Below are positions 9,010-18,801 of a stretch of 64,000 nt of DNA, piece after piece. The stretch lies in the NCBI RefSeq assembly GCF_001180325.1, contig NZ_CVSZ01000020.1:1-64000 (forward strand), in the 5' to 3' direction. The translations under genes were made by a program, and so were the position numbers. Position 1 is the first letter of the stretch, and every line of letters starts with the position of its first letter. This stretch comes from Prochlorococcus marinus (GTDB taxonomy: Bacteria > Cyanobacteriota > Cyanobacteriia > PCC-6307 > Cyanobiaceae). Under the pieces are notes generated by a model. It did no database searches. It saw nothing but the letters and a program-made list of their open reading frames with translations, and had not been told where the DNA came from.

Positions 9010-11313
9010 TTAGCCCAGGCCGAAAAGGCGAGCATGGAAGAAGGCCCATGTGGTAGCAATACCACCAACAAGGAAGTGTGTTACACCTACTGCTCTACCC
9101 TGAGTGATAGATAAAGCTCTTGGTTGAATAGTTGGAGCAACTTTGAGTTTGTTATGTGCCCAAACAATTGATTCGAATAATTCTTGCCAATATCCGCGAC
9201 CACTGAAGAGGAACATTAAACTAAATGCCCAGATAAAGTGCGCTCCTAAGAACATCAAACCATACATACTAATGGATTGACCATAACTTGTTAATACTTG
9301 AGAAGCCTGCGCCCAAAGGAAATCTCTTAACCATCCATTAATAGTAATGGAGCTTTGTGCAAAATTACCACCAGTGAGTCCCCAAACATCGCTCTGCATT
9401 TTCCAAGAGAAGTGGAAAATAACTATTGATAAACAGTTATACATCCAGAAAAGTGCCAAAAACACATGATCCCATGATGAAACTTGACATGTACCGCCTC
9501 TTCCAGGACCATCACAAGGGAATCTAAATCCTAACGAAGCCTTGTCAGGAATCAACCTTGAGCTTCTTGCATAAAGTACCCCTTTAAGAAGTATCAAAAC
9601 AGTTACGTGGATTTGAAAAGCATGAATATGATGAATCATTAAATCAGCTGTCCCCAATGGAATTGGAGCTATAGCAACCTTTCCACCAACTTCCACTAAA
9701 CTTCCATTGAAAACTTCACTTAAAGCTTTGTGAGGTAAAGCTTCTGCAGTACCTGCTAAAAGAGAAGTTCCGACAGCAGATGCTTGAATACTCTGTACCC
9801 ATTGAGCAAAAATTGGTTGGAGTTGTATTGCAGAATCACTAAACATATCTTGGGGTCTACCCAAAGCTCTCATAGTATCGTTGTGAATATAAAGTCCAAA
9901 ACTATGGAATCCTAACCACATACATACCCAGTTCAAGTGACTGATTAAAGCGTCTCTTGCCTTTAGAATTCTGTCTAATACATTATCAATATGTTTTGCT
10001 GGATCGTAATCTCTGACCATTGCAATTCCTGCATGCGCTCCTGCGCCTACTATGAACAATCCACCTATCCACATGTGGTGGGTAAATAATCCAAGTACTG
10101 TCATGTAATCAGTAGCTATATATGGATATGGAGGCATAGCATACATGTGATGAGATACTAGTATGCTTATTGATCCAAGCATTGCTAGGTTTACCGCAAG
10201 CTGAGCATGTCTACTTTCTGCCATGAACTCGAAAAGACCTTGATGACCTTTAGGAGCAGGGAATAATATTGGGTCACCTTGCTGTGAATCTAATATTTCT
10301 TTCATACTATGACCAATACCGTAATTGGTTCTATACATATGACCGCCAATGATTGCAATAACACCAAAAGCTAAATGATGATGTGAAACATCAGTCATCC
10401 ATAAGCTTCCTGTAACAGGATTGAGTCCACCTTTGAAAGTAAGGAAATCGGAGAAAGCTAACCAGTTTAAACTAAAGAAATTACCTGTGCCACTTGCTAA
10501 TCCTGGAAAAATTTGACCGATAATTTGAGGATCACAGAGTTGATGAGGCATAGGCATATCAGCAATAGTTGCTATTTCCTTACCATTAATTACTAGAGGA
10601 GTACCTGCGTCAATTGCATCTAAAAGTGCTGCAGTAGGAGCGCCGATATGAATACAATGGCCAGCCCATGCTAATGATCCTAGTCCTACTAAACCAGCTA
10701 TATGATGGTTAAGCATAGACTCAATATCTTGAAACCACTCCATTTTTGGAGCTGCTTTGTGATAATGAAATATTCCAGCATGAAGCATAAGTGCAGCCAT
10801 CACTACAGCACCTATTGCCAAAGCCATAAGCTCACTTTCATTAGTTATTCCCCATGCTCGCCACATATGGAATATTCCTGAACTAATTTGAATTCCGTTG
10901 TAGTTAGCACCAAGATCAGCATTAAGCATTTCTTGACCAACTATTGCCCAGACTTGCTGAGCTCCTGGTTTAACATGAGTTGGATCAGCTAACCAACCTG
11001 AATAATTAGAAAATCTTGCTCCATGGAAAAATGCAGCACTCATCCATATAAAAATGACTGCAAGATGTCCAAAATGGGCTGAAAAGATTTTTCTTGTCGC
11101 TTCTTCAGCATCGCCTGTATGCACATCGAAATCATGCGCGTCAGCATGCAAATTCCAGATCCAAGTTGTAGTTTTTGGACCTTTAGATAATTTACTTGAC
11201 CAGAAACCTGGCTTATCTAATTTGGCAAAATCAATAGGTCTTGGATCAGCCTTAACAGGATCCTCCAAAACTTTTTTGTTTTTTTCTCCACTTTCTGGTG
11301 GGCTGATGGTCAT
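9010..11313 (-). CDS. psaA: Photosystem I P700 apoprotein A1
   Basis: PsaA is the other half of the photosystem I core, binding P700, the electron-transfer chlorophylls and phylloquinone, and half of the FX cluster through the cysteines of [12 protein letters not shown]. At 767 residues it has family length, a hydrophilic N-terminus ([11 protein letters not shown]) and eleven membrane helices. It starts the psaA-psaB operon, facing the cbiG-cobJ gene across 333 bases that contain two inverted repeats. The start codon is an unambiguous ATG. Confidence 0.98.
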   Translation of the reverse strand: MTISPPESGEKNKKVLEDPVKADPRPIDFAKLDKPGFWSSKLSKGPKTTTWIWNLHADAHDFDVHTGDAEEATRKIFSAHFGHLAVIFIWMSAAFFHGARFSNYSGWLADPTHVKPGAQQVWAIVGQEMLNADLGANYNGIQISSGIFHMWRAWGITNESELMALAIGAVVMAALMLHAGIFHYHKAAPKMEWFQDIESMLNHHIAGLVGLGSLAWAGHCIHIGAPTAALLDAIDAGTPLVINGKEIATIADMPMPHQLCDPQIIGQIFPGLASGTGNFFSLNWLAFSDFLTFKGGLNPVTGSLWMTDVSHHHLAFGVIAIIGGHMYRTNYGIGHSMKEILDSQQGDPILFPAPKGHQGLFEFMAESRHAQLAVNLAMLGSISILVSHHMYAMPPYPYIATDYMTVLGLFTHHMWIGGLFIVGAGAHAGIAMVRDYDPAKHIDNVLDRILKARDALISHLNWVCMWLGFHSFGLYIHNDTMRALGRPQDMFSDSAIQLQPIFAQWVQSIQASAVGTSLLAGTAEALPHKALSEVFNGSLVEVGGKVAIAPIPLGTADLMIHHIHAFQIHVTVLILLKGVLYARSSRLIPDKASLGFRFPCDGPGRGGTCQVSSWDHVFLALFWMYNCLSIVIFHFSWKMQSDVWGLTGGNFAQSSITINGWLRDFLWAQASQVLTSYGQSISMYGLMFLGAHFIWAFSLMFLFSGRGYWQELFESIVWAHNKLKVAPTIQPRALSITQGRAVGVTHFLVGGIATTWAFFHARLFGLG

Positions 11314-11646
11314 CTAGCACCTCGAAAATAATTGACATTAAAGCCGATTGATCGGATCTTAAACATATTTTTAATGATAATGTTCAAGAAAACGAATCCT
11401 TCGGAACTTTAGATATTCGTTTCAAAAATAATAAGGCAAAGATTCTTTCGTTATGCATTAACGTAACAAATGTTCTAATGATTGTTACTATATGAATATT
11501 TTGTTAAATTCTTGTCTATGACATAATTATGAGCATTTTTACTTAAATTTTATATAAATTTCTTAAATTTTTTTTTATATTTCAAAGGAAATTTTTTATT
11601 CAAGCGACAGGATATAATTTCAACTTAACTATCCATAGTTCTTGAT
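11314..11646. promoter_or_regulatory. psaA / cbiG-cobJ divergent control region
   Basis: This 333-base gap carries promoters for psaA (minus) and cbiG-cobJ (plus). Two inverted repeats lie on the psaA side: CCGAT-TG-ATCGG at 11344-11355, and AAACGAAT (11390-11397) with ATTCGTTT (11415-11422), 17 bases apart. They may be operators or leader hairpins; which one is inference. I looked for the paired TTACA-type light-response (HLR1) boxes and saw no convincing pair. No small gene or cobalamin riboswitch core is recognisable. Confidence 0.45.
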
Positions 11647-13452
11647 TTGAAAGGAATTGCTATAGGTCTATCTAATAATTCAAAAGACATTTTAAAAAGG
11701 CTTAAAAAAACCGAATTTGTCAATGAGATATATATTGCAGGTTCTTCAAAAGATGATGGGAAGGAAGATGAACTTGTTCAAGTACAAAAACCTAAAGAAA
11801 TCTTACTTAAAAAATGGTCGGAAATAGATTTAATAATTTTTATAGGCTCAATTGCTGCATCAATACGCATAATTAATTCTTTTTTAACCTCTAAGGATCA
11901 AGATCCTGGGGTAATAGTAATTGATAACAAATGTGCCAAAATAGTTCCTTTAATTGGCTTACATCAGTCAAATACGCAAAATATTGCATATCAAATTGCT
12001 AATTTACTTGGTGGCGAAATAATAGAAACTAATAATTCCATTGATCAAAGCTTCTTAAATCTTGATGCATTTGGGAATCAATGGGGTTGGCAAAGATCTG
12101 GCAAAATAAAGGATTGGACAAAACTAGTAATTAAACAAGCCAGGAAAGAAGAAATATTTTGCAAACAATTATCTGGAAATAGCTTATGGAAAACTTCGGA
12201 ATCGGGGGAGATTATTCATCAAATTAATAAAAAAAAAGAAATTGAAAAACCAGATTCAACATTTCATGTGAGTATATTCGAAAATCATGCACCAACATGG
12301 CATCCGCCCGTATTATGGATTGGCATTGGATGTGAAAGAAATACAAGCAAAGAATTCATAGCAAATTCTTTAAATAATTTATTGAAGTCAAGAAATTTAT
12401 CACAGCAATCAATTGCGGGACTTGCAACGGTTGATATTAAAAAAGATGAGAAAGGAATTTTAGAACTTGCTGAAGAAAAAAACTTGCCTATAAAGTTTTT
12501 TAGTAAAGAAGCTCTTTCAACAATAATTGTTCCAAATCCTTCAAGTGTTGTAGAAAAAGAAATTGGCACCTCTTCTGTAGCGGAAGCTTCTTGCTTACTC
12601 GCAGCAGGAGAAGAATCAAAATTATTAGAAGAAAAAAGAATTTTTAAAAATGAATTTGGGGCAGTAACTATCGCTGTATCAGAATCAAAAAATCAATATA
12701 ACCCAAGTAATGGCGAAATTCACATTATTGGAAGTGGACCTGGTGATATCTCTTTCCTAACCAGTAACGCAAAAAAAGCACTTTCAAGATGCACTGTTTG
12801 GGTTGGATACAAGATGTATTTAGATTTAATTAAACCCTTAAAAAGGAGTGACCAAGTATTAGTTGAAAGTAAACTTACTCAGGAAAAGAAAAGATGCATT
12901 AAAGCTATTAAACTTGCCGAAGAAGGAATAAAAGTAGCTTTAATTTCGTCAGGTGAATCTGGATTCTATGGAATGGCGGGTTTGCTACTGGAGTTACTTC
13001 AAAAAATAAAAAAAGAATATAGACCTTACTTTGAAGTTCATCCTGGTATAAGTAGTGTTCAATTAGCTGCTGCGCTTAGTGGAGCACCACTAATGAATGA
13101 CTTTTGTTCAATAAGTTTAAGTGATAAGTTAACTCCATGGTCCTTAATAGAGAAAAGGATTGAAGGAGCTCTTCTAGGTGACTTTGTTATAGCTTTATTT
13201 AATCCTCAATCAATCGAAAGAAATTGGCAGCTAAAAAGTGTAATTGATCAATGTTTAAAATCTAGGCAAGGTAATACTCCCGTTTTAATAGCTAGACAAG
13301 TAGGTAGAGAAAATCAATCAAAAAAGTTTTTCACTTTAAACACTATCCCTTTTAAAGAAATAGATATGTTATCAATAATAATTATTGGCAATTCTCAAAC
13401 AACATTAAGAGATGAAATCTTTCTTACTCCAAGAGGATATTTACAAAATTGA
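11647..13452 (+). CDS. cobJ: CbiG / precorrin-3B C17-methyltransferase fusion (cobalamin synthesis)
   Basis: This 601-residue protein joins two corrin-ring enzymes. The N-terminal ~350 residues resemble CbiG, which opens the delta-lactone ring, including its C-terminal module (IGIGCERNTSKEF, then AEASCLLAAG). From about residue 357 IHIIGSGPGDISFLT begins the SAM-dependent methyltransferase domain of CobJ/CbiH, with ISSGESGFYGMAG and HPGISSVQLAAA as further landmarks. Together they contract the corrin ring. Start is TTG 11647 with no upstream ATG. A terminator follows. The tandem CobO at 47513-48673 belongs to the same pathway. Confidence 0.92.
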   Translation: MKGIAIGLSNNSKDILKRLKKTEFVNEIYIAGSSKDDGKEDELVQVQKPKEILLKKWSEIDLIIFIGSIAASIRIINSFLTSKDQDPGVIVIDNKCAKIVPLIGLHQSNTQNIAYQIANLLGGEIIETNNSIDQSFLNLDAFGNQWGWQRSGKIKDWTKLVIKQARKEEIFCKQLSGNSLWKTSESGEIIHQINKKKEIEKPDSTFHVSIFENHAPTWHPPVLWIGIGCERNTSKEFIANSLNNLLKSRNLSQQSIAGLATVDIKKDEKGILELAEEKNLPIKFFSKEALSTIIVPNPSSVVEKEIGTSSVAEASCLLAAGEESKLLEEKRIFKNEFGAVTIAVSESKNQYNPSNGEIHIIGSGPGDISFLTSNAKKALSRCTVWVGYKMYLDLIKPLKRSDQVLVESKLTQEKKRCIKAIKLAEEGIKVALISSGESGFYGMAGLLLELLQKIKKEYRPYFEVHPGISSVQLAAALSGAPLMNDFCSISLSDKLTPWSLIEKRIEGALLGDFVIALFNPQSIERNWQLKSVIDQCLKSRQGNTPVLIARQVGRENQSKKFFTLNTIPFKEIDMLSIIIIGNSQTTLRDEIFLTPRGYLQN

Positions 13453-13453
13453 A

Positions 13454-13491
13454 TTTAGATAATTAATAAATTATCTAAAGAATTTTTTCTT
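13454..13491 (+). terminator. Intrinsic terminator after cbiG-cobJ
   Basis: A perfect 11-bp inverted repeat, 13454-13464 with 13469-13479, has a four-base loop and begins two bases after the cobJ stop. GAATTTTTTCTTT follows, a U-rich tail on the plus strand. The stem is AT-rich, so it may be moderate in strength. Confidence 0.75.
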
Positions 13492-13543
13492 TGCTTTAAT
13501 ATAAAAAAAATACTAATCTTCTATATAAGGTTACAAAAGTTCA

Positions 13544-14332
13544 TTGAAAAATATTGGTTTAATTTTATTCGATATAGATGGTGTAATACGCAGCGTGGAG
13601 AATAGTTACAGACTTTCATTAAAAAAAACAGTCTTCAAATTTTCTGGATGGGAGCCAAGTTACATGGATATTGATAATGCCAAAAATGAAGGCATCTGGA
13701 ATAATGACTGGGATTTAAGTTTAGAATTCATCAAAAGATCTAAAAAAAAAAGAAACTTAAATATTGAAATACCTTCCAGAGAGGAAATAGTTCAATGTTT
13801 TGAAGAACTTTACTTTGGAGGAGATCCAAATGAAGATAGCAAATATTGGTCTGGATACATAACTAATGAGGAGTTATTAGTTGATAAAAATTTTTTTGAT
13901 TTATTAGAAAGAAATGGAATAATTTGGGGTTTTGTTAGTGGTGCAGAATCTGCCTCTGCAAAATTTGTTTTAGAAAAAAGACTTGGGCTGAAATCACCTC
14001 CATTAATATCTATGGGAGATGCTCCGGACAAGCCTGATCCAACAGGCTTGATTGAATTATCTAAAAAACTTACTGGAGGTAAACTTGGTACATCAAGTAT
14101 TCCCATTGGATATGTAGGAGATACTATTGCAGATATAAATACAGTTATGAATGCAAAAAAAGAAATACCATCTCAGAAATTCATCAGTATTGGAATAGCT
14201 CCGCCTCATTTACATTCAAAGTCTCGATTAGATGAACGTAATTCATACGAAAAAAATCTACAAGATGCTGGTGCGGACTTAATTTTAAATTCTATTAATG
14301 ACCTAAAATCTATTAATCTCGCTCTATTTTAA
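13544..14332 (+). CDS. HAD superfamily phosphatase, subfamily IA
   Basis: A 262-residue HAD phosphohydrolase. Motif I is FDIDGVIRS with nucleophile Asp10 and acid/base Asp12; VSGAESA occupies the motif II position; the motif IV region is GYVGDTIADI. It resembles the cyanobacterial HAD group once linked by annotation to histidine synthesis (TIGR01548-like), but the substrate is unknown. Start is TTG 13544; AAGG at 13527-13530 is a possible, rather distant, ribosome binding site. It is the last host-like gene before the accessory cassette. Confidence 0.8.
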   Translation: MKNIGLILFDIDGVIRSVENSYRLSLKKTVFKFSGWEPSYMDIDNAKNEGIWNNDWDLSLEFIKRSKKKRNLNIEIPSREEIVQCFEELYFGGDPNEDSKYWSGYITNEELLVDKNFFDLLERNGIIWGFVSGAESASAKFVLEKRLGLKSPPLISMGDAPDKPDPTGLIELSKKLTGGKLGTSSIPIGYVGDTIADINTVMNAKKEIPSQKFISIGIAPPHLHSKSRLDERNSYEKNLQDAGADLILNSINDLKSINLALF

Positions 14333-14549
14333 AAATATAACTTAAAAAATTTCACAATAAACTACTTGAGAGAAAGTAACTAGTAAGAAAACTCTGAAGA
14401 ACTAGAATAAACTAATACGAAGTAACATGAACACAGAATGAGATGATTTAACCATCATTCTCTTAAAGGTTATTAAGTAAACGTACGATTTAATGTTTTA
14501 AATAAACAAAAGTATATTAGATTAATAAGTAAATTTCTATATTGAAATA

Positions 14550-16406
14550 ATGAGCAGTTATATCCTCGGTTTATCTTGTTACTACCATGATAGTGCTGTT
14601 GCACTCATAAAAAACGGAGAGATCATTGTAGCAGTTCAAGAAGAAAGATTTTCGAGAAAGAAGCATGATTCTAGATTTCCAATAAATGCAATAGAGTACA
14701 CTCTTAAATCGCAAAATATTGACTTAAGAAATATTGAAATGATCGTCTATTATGAAAAACCACTTCTAACTTTTGAGAGATTATTAGAAACATATCTTGC
14801 TGCTGCTCCAAGAGGATTACGTTCATTTATTGCAGCAATGCAAGTATGGTTAAAAGAAAAATTATTTTTAAAATCAGAACTTAATAGCAAATTCGAATCC
14901 TTACAAAAAAAACTTGTTCAAAATGATAATCCTCATATTCCAAAATTTTTATTCTCAGAGCATCACCTCTCTCATGCTGCTGCTGCTTTCTACCCAAGTC
15001 CTTTTGATGAAGCAGTCATCCTATGTATGGACGGCGTAGGTGAGTGGGCAACAACCTCTGCTTGGATTGGTAAGGGTAAAAATATAAATCCTCTTTGGGA
15101 AATCAGTTTCCCTCACTCTCTGGGACTTCTTTATTCAGCATTCACCTACTATTGTGGATTCAAAGTCAATTCTGGTGAATATAAACTAATGGGTCTTGCT
15201 CCTTATGGGAAACCAAGGTTTGTAGAACATATCAAAAATAATCTAATTGATATTAAAGATGATGGTACATTTCGTCTCGACATTAGTTACTTCAAATACC
15301 ACCGTGGGTTCCGTATGACAGGAAAGAAGTTCCACAAACTATTTGGTAGGCCTCCACGGAAGGGAGAAACGGAACTCTCTCAGTTCCATATGGACCTAGC
15401 GGCATCAATTCAGGTCGTGACAGAAGAGATCGTCTTGAAAATTGCAAAGTCACTGCAGCAAGAGACGGGAATTAAGAATATTTGTCTTGCTGGTGGTGTT
15501 GCTTTGAATTGCGTTGCCAACGGTAAATTGCTTCAAGAGAATATCTTTGATGATATTTGGATTCAACCTGCCAGTGGTGACTCTGGCTCAGCACTAGGTG
15601 CTGCCTTGGTGGGATGGCATCAGCATCAAGATAAGGAGAGAGTCGTCAACTCAAACGACTCCATGAAAGGAACTTACTTGGGTCCCGAATTTAGTAACAG
15701 TGAGATCACCAACTATTTAGAAAAAATCAATGCACCATTCCACACTCACAGCGATTCTTCATTATTTGAGCTTTTGGCAGAGGAACTTGAAAAAGGTAGC
15801 GTGATTGGTTGGTTCAATGGTCCTATGGAGTTTGGTCCAAGAGCATTAGGTGGTCGCTCCATCATTGGGGACCCACGAAATCAGAAGATGCAAAGTGTGA
15901 TGAACTTAAAAATTAAGTACAGGGAAAGTTTCCGTCCCTTTGCCCCATCAGTTCTCGAAGAAGACGTTATCAATCAATTTGAAATGAATACCAAGAGTCC
16001 CTACATGCTTATGGTAGCGCCCGTTAAAAAAGAACTATGTAAGGAGATGACAGAGGAAGAAGACAAACTCTTTGGTATCGAGAAACTCAATATTCCACGA
16101 TCTTCACTGCCTGCAATCACACATGTAGACTACTCAGCTAGAGTTCAAACAGTAAACAAAAAAACTAATCCCCGCTATTACAATTTGATCAGCGCCTTTA
16201 AGCAAAAAACTGGTTGTCCCACCATCGTTAACACTTCATTCAATGTTAGAGGTGAACCTATAGTTTGCACGCCTCAGGATGCTTACAGGTGCTTCATGAG
16301 GACAGAAATGGATGTACTGGTTCTTCAAAACCAGATCCTTTTTAAGGTCGAACAACCAAAGGTAGAAAAAGACGAAACCTGGATGCAGGAGTTTGAACTT
16401 GATTAA
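14550..16406 (+). CDS. NodU/CmcH-family O-carbamoyltransferase
   Basis: These enzymes move a carbamoyl group from carbamoyl phosphate, through carbamoyl-AMP, to a hydroxyl of a sugar or small molecule. The N-terminal Kae1-like ASKHA domain (about 1-370) starts LGLSCYYHDSAVALI and has the metal-binding histidines in EHHLSHAAAAFYPS plus CMDGVGEW. The C-terminal domain has GPMEFGPRALGGRSI, RPFAPSVLEED and TSFNVRGEPIV. Length is 618. Composition changes inside the gene: 14641-14700 is 18/60 G+C, 15361-15420 is 30/60, a mosaic or recently acquired look. It leads a four-gene cassette; the next gene starts two bases after its stop. Confidence 0.93.
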   Translation: MSSYILGLSCYYHDSAVALIKNGEIIVAVQEERFSRKKHDSRFPINAIEYTLKSQNIDLRNIEMIVYYEKPLLTFERLLETYLAAAPRGLRSFIAAMQVWLKEKLFLKSELNSKFESLQKKLVQNDNPHIPKFLFSEHHLSHAAAAFYPSPFDEAVILCMDGVGEWATTSAWIGKGKNINPLWEISFPHSLGLLYSAFTYYCGFKVNSGEYKLMGLAPYGKPRFVEHIKNNLIDIKDDGTFRLDISYFKYHRGFRMTGKKFHKLFGRPPRKGETELSQFHMDLAASIQVVTEEIVLKIAKSLQQETGIKNICLAGGVALNCVANGKLLQENIFDDIWIQPASGDSGSALGAALVGWHQHQDKERVVNSNDSMKGTYLGPEFSNSEITNYLEKINAPFHTHSDSSLFELLAEELEKGSVIGWFNGPMEFGPRALGGRSIIGDPRNQKMQSVMNLKIKYRESFRPFAPSVLEEDVINQFEMNTKSPYMLMVAPVKKELCKEMTEEEDKLFGIEKLNIPRSSLPAITHVDYSARVQTVNKKTNPRYYNLISAFKQKTGCPTIVNTSFNVRGEPIVCTPQDAYRCFMRTEMDVLVLQNQILFKVEQPKVEKDETWMQEFELD

Positions 16407-16408
16407 TC

Positions 16409-16801
16409 ATGAAAGAAACCATCTCCAAAAAACAACTTCGTGAGTTTGGACTACTTATCGGATTTGGATGCCCCCTTATAATAGGTTGGTTACTTCCTTC
16501 ACTTTTCGGGCACGATTTCAGGGAATGGACTCTTTGGATAGGAATTCTAGGATTGAGCCTTGGACTTACAGCACCCCGATTTCTTCACTATCCATATAAG
16601 ATTTGGATGGCGCTCGGACATGTACTTGGATGGGTAAACAGTCACATTATCCTTGGTTTGGTCTTCATTTTTGTACTGCAACCAATCGCCTACATCATGC
16701 GCCTCACAGGATATGATCCATTAAGAAGGCGGCGTAAAGGAGAGAAAACTTATCGGGAAAATAGACAAAATCACCTCACTGACCTTACTCGCATTTTTTG
16801 A
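16409..16801 (+). CDS. SxtJ-family membrane protein
   Basis: A 130-residue protein with about three hydrophobic helices (roughly 13-33, 36-56 and 73-97), then a basic tail (LRRRRKGEKTYRENRQN). Pattern and position match SxtJ, a small protein found next to carbamoyltransferases in saxitoxin and many surface-polymer loci; its biochemical role is not established. Here it follows the carbamoyltransferase by two bases and precedes the DUF5989-like peptide by three, so all are one transcript. G+C is high for this genome: 25/60 in 16441-16500. Confidence 0.8.
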   Translation: MKETISKKQLREFGLLIGFGCPLIIGWLLPSLFGHDFREWTLWIGILGLSLGLTAPRFLHYPYKIWMALGHVLGWVNSHIILGLVFIFVLQPIAYIMRLTGYDPLRRRRKGEKTYRENRQNHLTDLTRIF

Positions 16802-16804
16802 ACT

Positions 16805-16966
16805 ATGGAAGCATTTCTTGATCTCGTTAAAGACATTTGGGACTTTCTTAAAGTCCGAAAGAAATATTGGTTAGCGCCGTTAATAATCACGATCGTCCTC
16901 ATGGGAGCATTTATTGTATTTACCCAGGGGTCAGTAGTTGCACCTTTCATTTATTCTATTTTCTAA
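16805..16966 (+). CDS. DUF5989-like single-helix membrane peptide
   Basis: A 53-residue frame starts MEAFLDLVKDIWDFLKVRKK and has one membrane helix (LAPLIITIVLMGAFIVF, residues 23-39), then a short hydrophobic tail. An amphipathic N-terminus, an arginine/lysine patch and one helix beside SxtJ are typical of the DUF5989 family, which often joins SxtJ and NodU-type genes. Function is unknown; helping place the carbamoyltransferase at the membrane is only a guess. It starts three bases after sxtJ ends and stops three bases before the SGNH gene. Confidence 0.8.
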   Translation: MEAFLDLVKDIWDFLKVRKKYWLAPLIITIVLMGAFIVFTQGSVVAPFIYSIF

Positions 16967-16969
16967 GCA

Positions 16970-18181
16970 ATGAGACTTAGATTGTTTCTATTGCAAGGTG
17001 CTATAACTGCTGGGTTCTTTACTTTTGCTTGCCTTTTACTAATAGAAGCACCTCCAAGGGTTTCTAAATTTTTTTCCAAAAACGAAGTTGATCGATGCGA
17101 CAATATATCAATTCTTGATACCACTTTTATTTACGGGTCATGTCCTAACAATACTTATTTGAGAAAACCAGGCCCCGATTATCCAAGCATGATTGCTACT
17201 ACTTCATGCACTGATTCAGCGGGAGGAAGGATTGACTGTCTATATGGTCAAAGAGTATTCAATCAAAACAATTACAATACATATTTGATTGGCGATTCAT
17301 TCATTCAAGCAGAAGAAATAGAATACTCTAAATCCGTATATGGTTTAATTAATAATTCCAAAACTTCACCATATAGAAATTCATATGGTTTCGGTTTTTC
17401 TTCGTGGAACACACGACAATATTTACAAGCGATCAAAGCGATTAATAAAAAAAACTCAAATTATGACATTTACCTATTTGCAAACGACATAACACCAAGG
17501 TTCGAACGCTCAACATATGGAGAAGTTAATCGCAAAACCTCAACTTCAAAAAAAGATTTTTTACTTGCAGTAAAAAGATTACTTACAAGAAGTATTACTG
17601 TACAAAAGATATTGCAAATTCGTTCTAAAGCAGCAATTTCTCCTCAACTTAGAAAAATAAGGAATGATTATTGGGCCGATCACATAAACATGTCCTTTGA
17701 CAAATGTCCGACATCGAAAACTAAAAAAAATATTGATAGTTTTTCTCCACTAATGAGGGATTATATTATGTATTCCTACATCTACGACTGCTGGGATGAT
17801 ACTCAGAAAGAAGCATATTACTTAGTGAAAGAAGATCTAAAGCAAATTCTTTATCATGGCAATCTTCTAAACTCTAAAGTAAGAATCATACTATTTCCGG
17901 CTGGATTCAGTTTTTCAGATGAAAATGTACCTGGTAGGCTCGTAGAGGATACATACTATATTCCTAGCAATTTAAGTTTAAGTTTAAATGGTCTGAGGGA
18001 AAAACTCTCAGTAGATTTTAAGAATTCAATTATTGATCTAGAAGATTTACTGGATAAAGAAATTAAAGAATATAAAAAAAGATGTGAGAGGGATTGTTCA
18101 AATGCTTATTACTTCGGGCATGATGGTCATTTCACATCGAGGGGGCACGAATTTCTCTATAGAACTCTCTATGCTAAGTAA
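16970..18181 (+). CDS. Secreted or membrane-anchored SGNH/AlgX-like hydrolase or acyltransferase
   Basis: A 403-residue protein with an N-terminal hydrophobic segment (about 8-26, a signal anchor), so the rest should be periplasmic. Block I of an SGNH fold is LIGDSF (D109, S110) and the C-terminal catalytic motif is HDGHFTSRG (D385, H387), the D-x-H spacing of AlgX/AlgJ-like acetyltransferases. Ten or more cysteines after the helix suggest disulfides. Acting on the same glycan as the carbamoyltransferase, as an esterase or O-acyltransferase, is inference from the tight four-gene cassette. G+C returns to host-like levels (19/60 at 17401-17460). It overlaps nothing downstream. Confidence 0.75.
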   Translation: MRLRLFLLQGAITAGFFTFACLLLIEAPPRVSKFFSKNEVDRCDNISILDTTFIYGSCPNNTYLRKPGPDYPSMIATTSCTDSAGGRIDCLYGQRVFNQNNYNTYLIGDSFIQAEEIEYSKSVYGLINNSKTSPYRNSYGFGFSSWNTRQYLQAIKAINKKNSNYDIYLFANDITPRFERSTYGEVNRKTSTSKKDFLLAVKRLLTRSITVQKILQIRSKAAISPQLRKIRNDYWADHINMSFDKCPTSKTKKNIDSFSPLMRDYIMYSYIYDCWDDTQKEAYYLVKEDLKQILYHGNLLNSKVRIILFPAGFSFSDENVPGRLVEDTYYIPSNLSLSLNGLREKLSVDFKNSIIDLEDLLDKEIKEYKKRCERDCSNAYYFGHDGHFTSRGHEFLYRTLYAK

Positions 18182-18651
18182 ATTTAATTAATTTACCTCA
18201 GTCAAAATTTTCTGATCAATCAGTAATCCAAATTCCAAATATTAGATTTAAAAAGATAATTTTTTCATACTAAACCATTTCATTAATTTTGAAGATCCTG
18301 CCAATATCTGAATTTGAGTAGTAAGGAACGTCCGCGAAACTGTATATACTAATTATCAAATGTTAATTACTAGGTTCAACTTAGTAATTGATTTATATGA
18401 ATACTGATCGCTATGTGTTAATTGAGGATTAAAAAATATATTTACCCACAAAAATTTTTAGAACGTATTCTCTAACTACGTTATCTCTTCCCAATATTTT
18501 TACTCCAAATATGCATTTTACCCACCATTGGATGTTCTTAATATTAAACTTATGCGAACCTATAAGAACCTCATATTATGGTATCTGTAGTCATATCAGT
18601 AGATCTAAATCTTCAGCGAACTCTTATAAACTTCCACGAACAAAATAATTA
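18182..18651. other. 470-base gene-free stretch between the cassette and tRNA-Ser
   Basis: No convincing gene is seen on either strand. GTAAATT and AATTTAC just after the SGNH stop (about 18178-18196) form a 7-bp inverted repeat, a weak terminator candidate. AATTACTA (18365-18372) and TAGTAATT (18382-18389) form an 8-bp stem of unknown role. The stretch lies at the 3' side of the minus-strand tRNA-Ser, a common integration edge, but I see no duplicated piece of the tRNA 3' end and no integrase. Confidence 0.5.
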
Positions 18652-18740
18652 CGGAGAGGGAGGGATTCGAACCCTCGACAAAAGTTACCTCCTGTAACTC
18701 CTTAGCAGGGAGCCGCTTTCAACCACTCAGCCACCTCTCC
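18652..18740 (-). tRNA. tRNA-Ser (GCU)
   Basis: On the minus strand the gene begins GGAGAGGTGGCTGAGTGGTT and ends with acceptor strand CCTCTCC plus discriminator G, pairing GGAGAGG with CCTCTCC. The anticodon loop CTGCTAA gives GCU. A long variable arm (about AGTTACAGGAGGTAACT) marks a class II serine tRNA, and GGTTCGAATCC is the T-loop. CCA is not encoded. It reads AGC/AGU codons. Confidence 0.97.
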
Positions 18741-18801
18741 AGTTCTTATACATTATCAATTTTTTTGCAAACATTCAAAATTTTTTATTTAATCGAAATG
18801 T

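Noticed and set aside
11500..11646. Cobalamin riboswitch ahead of cbiG-cobJ
   Set aside because: I looked for the conserved B12-box core and saw none.
14333..14549. Integration site (duplicate of the tRNA-Ser 3' end) at the left edge of the cassette
   Set aside because: No copy of the tRNA 3' end was seen; only a 7-bp inverted repeat AGAATGA/TCATTCT of unclear meaning.
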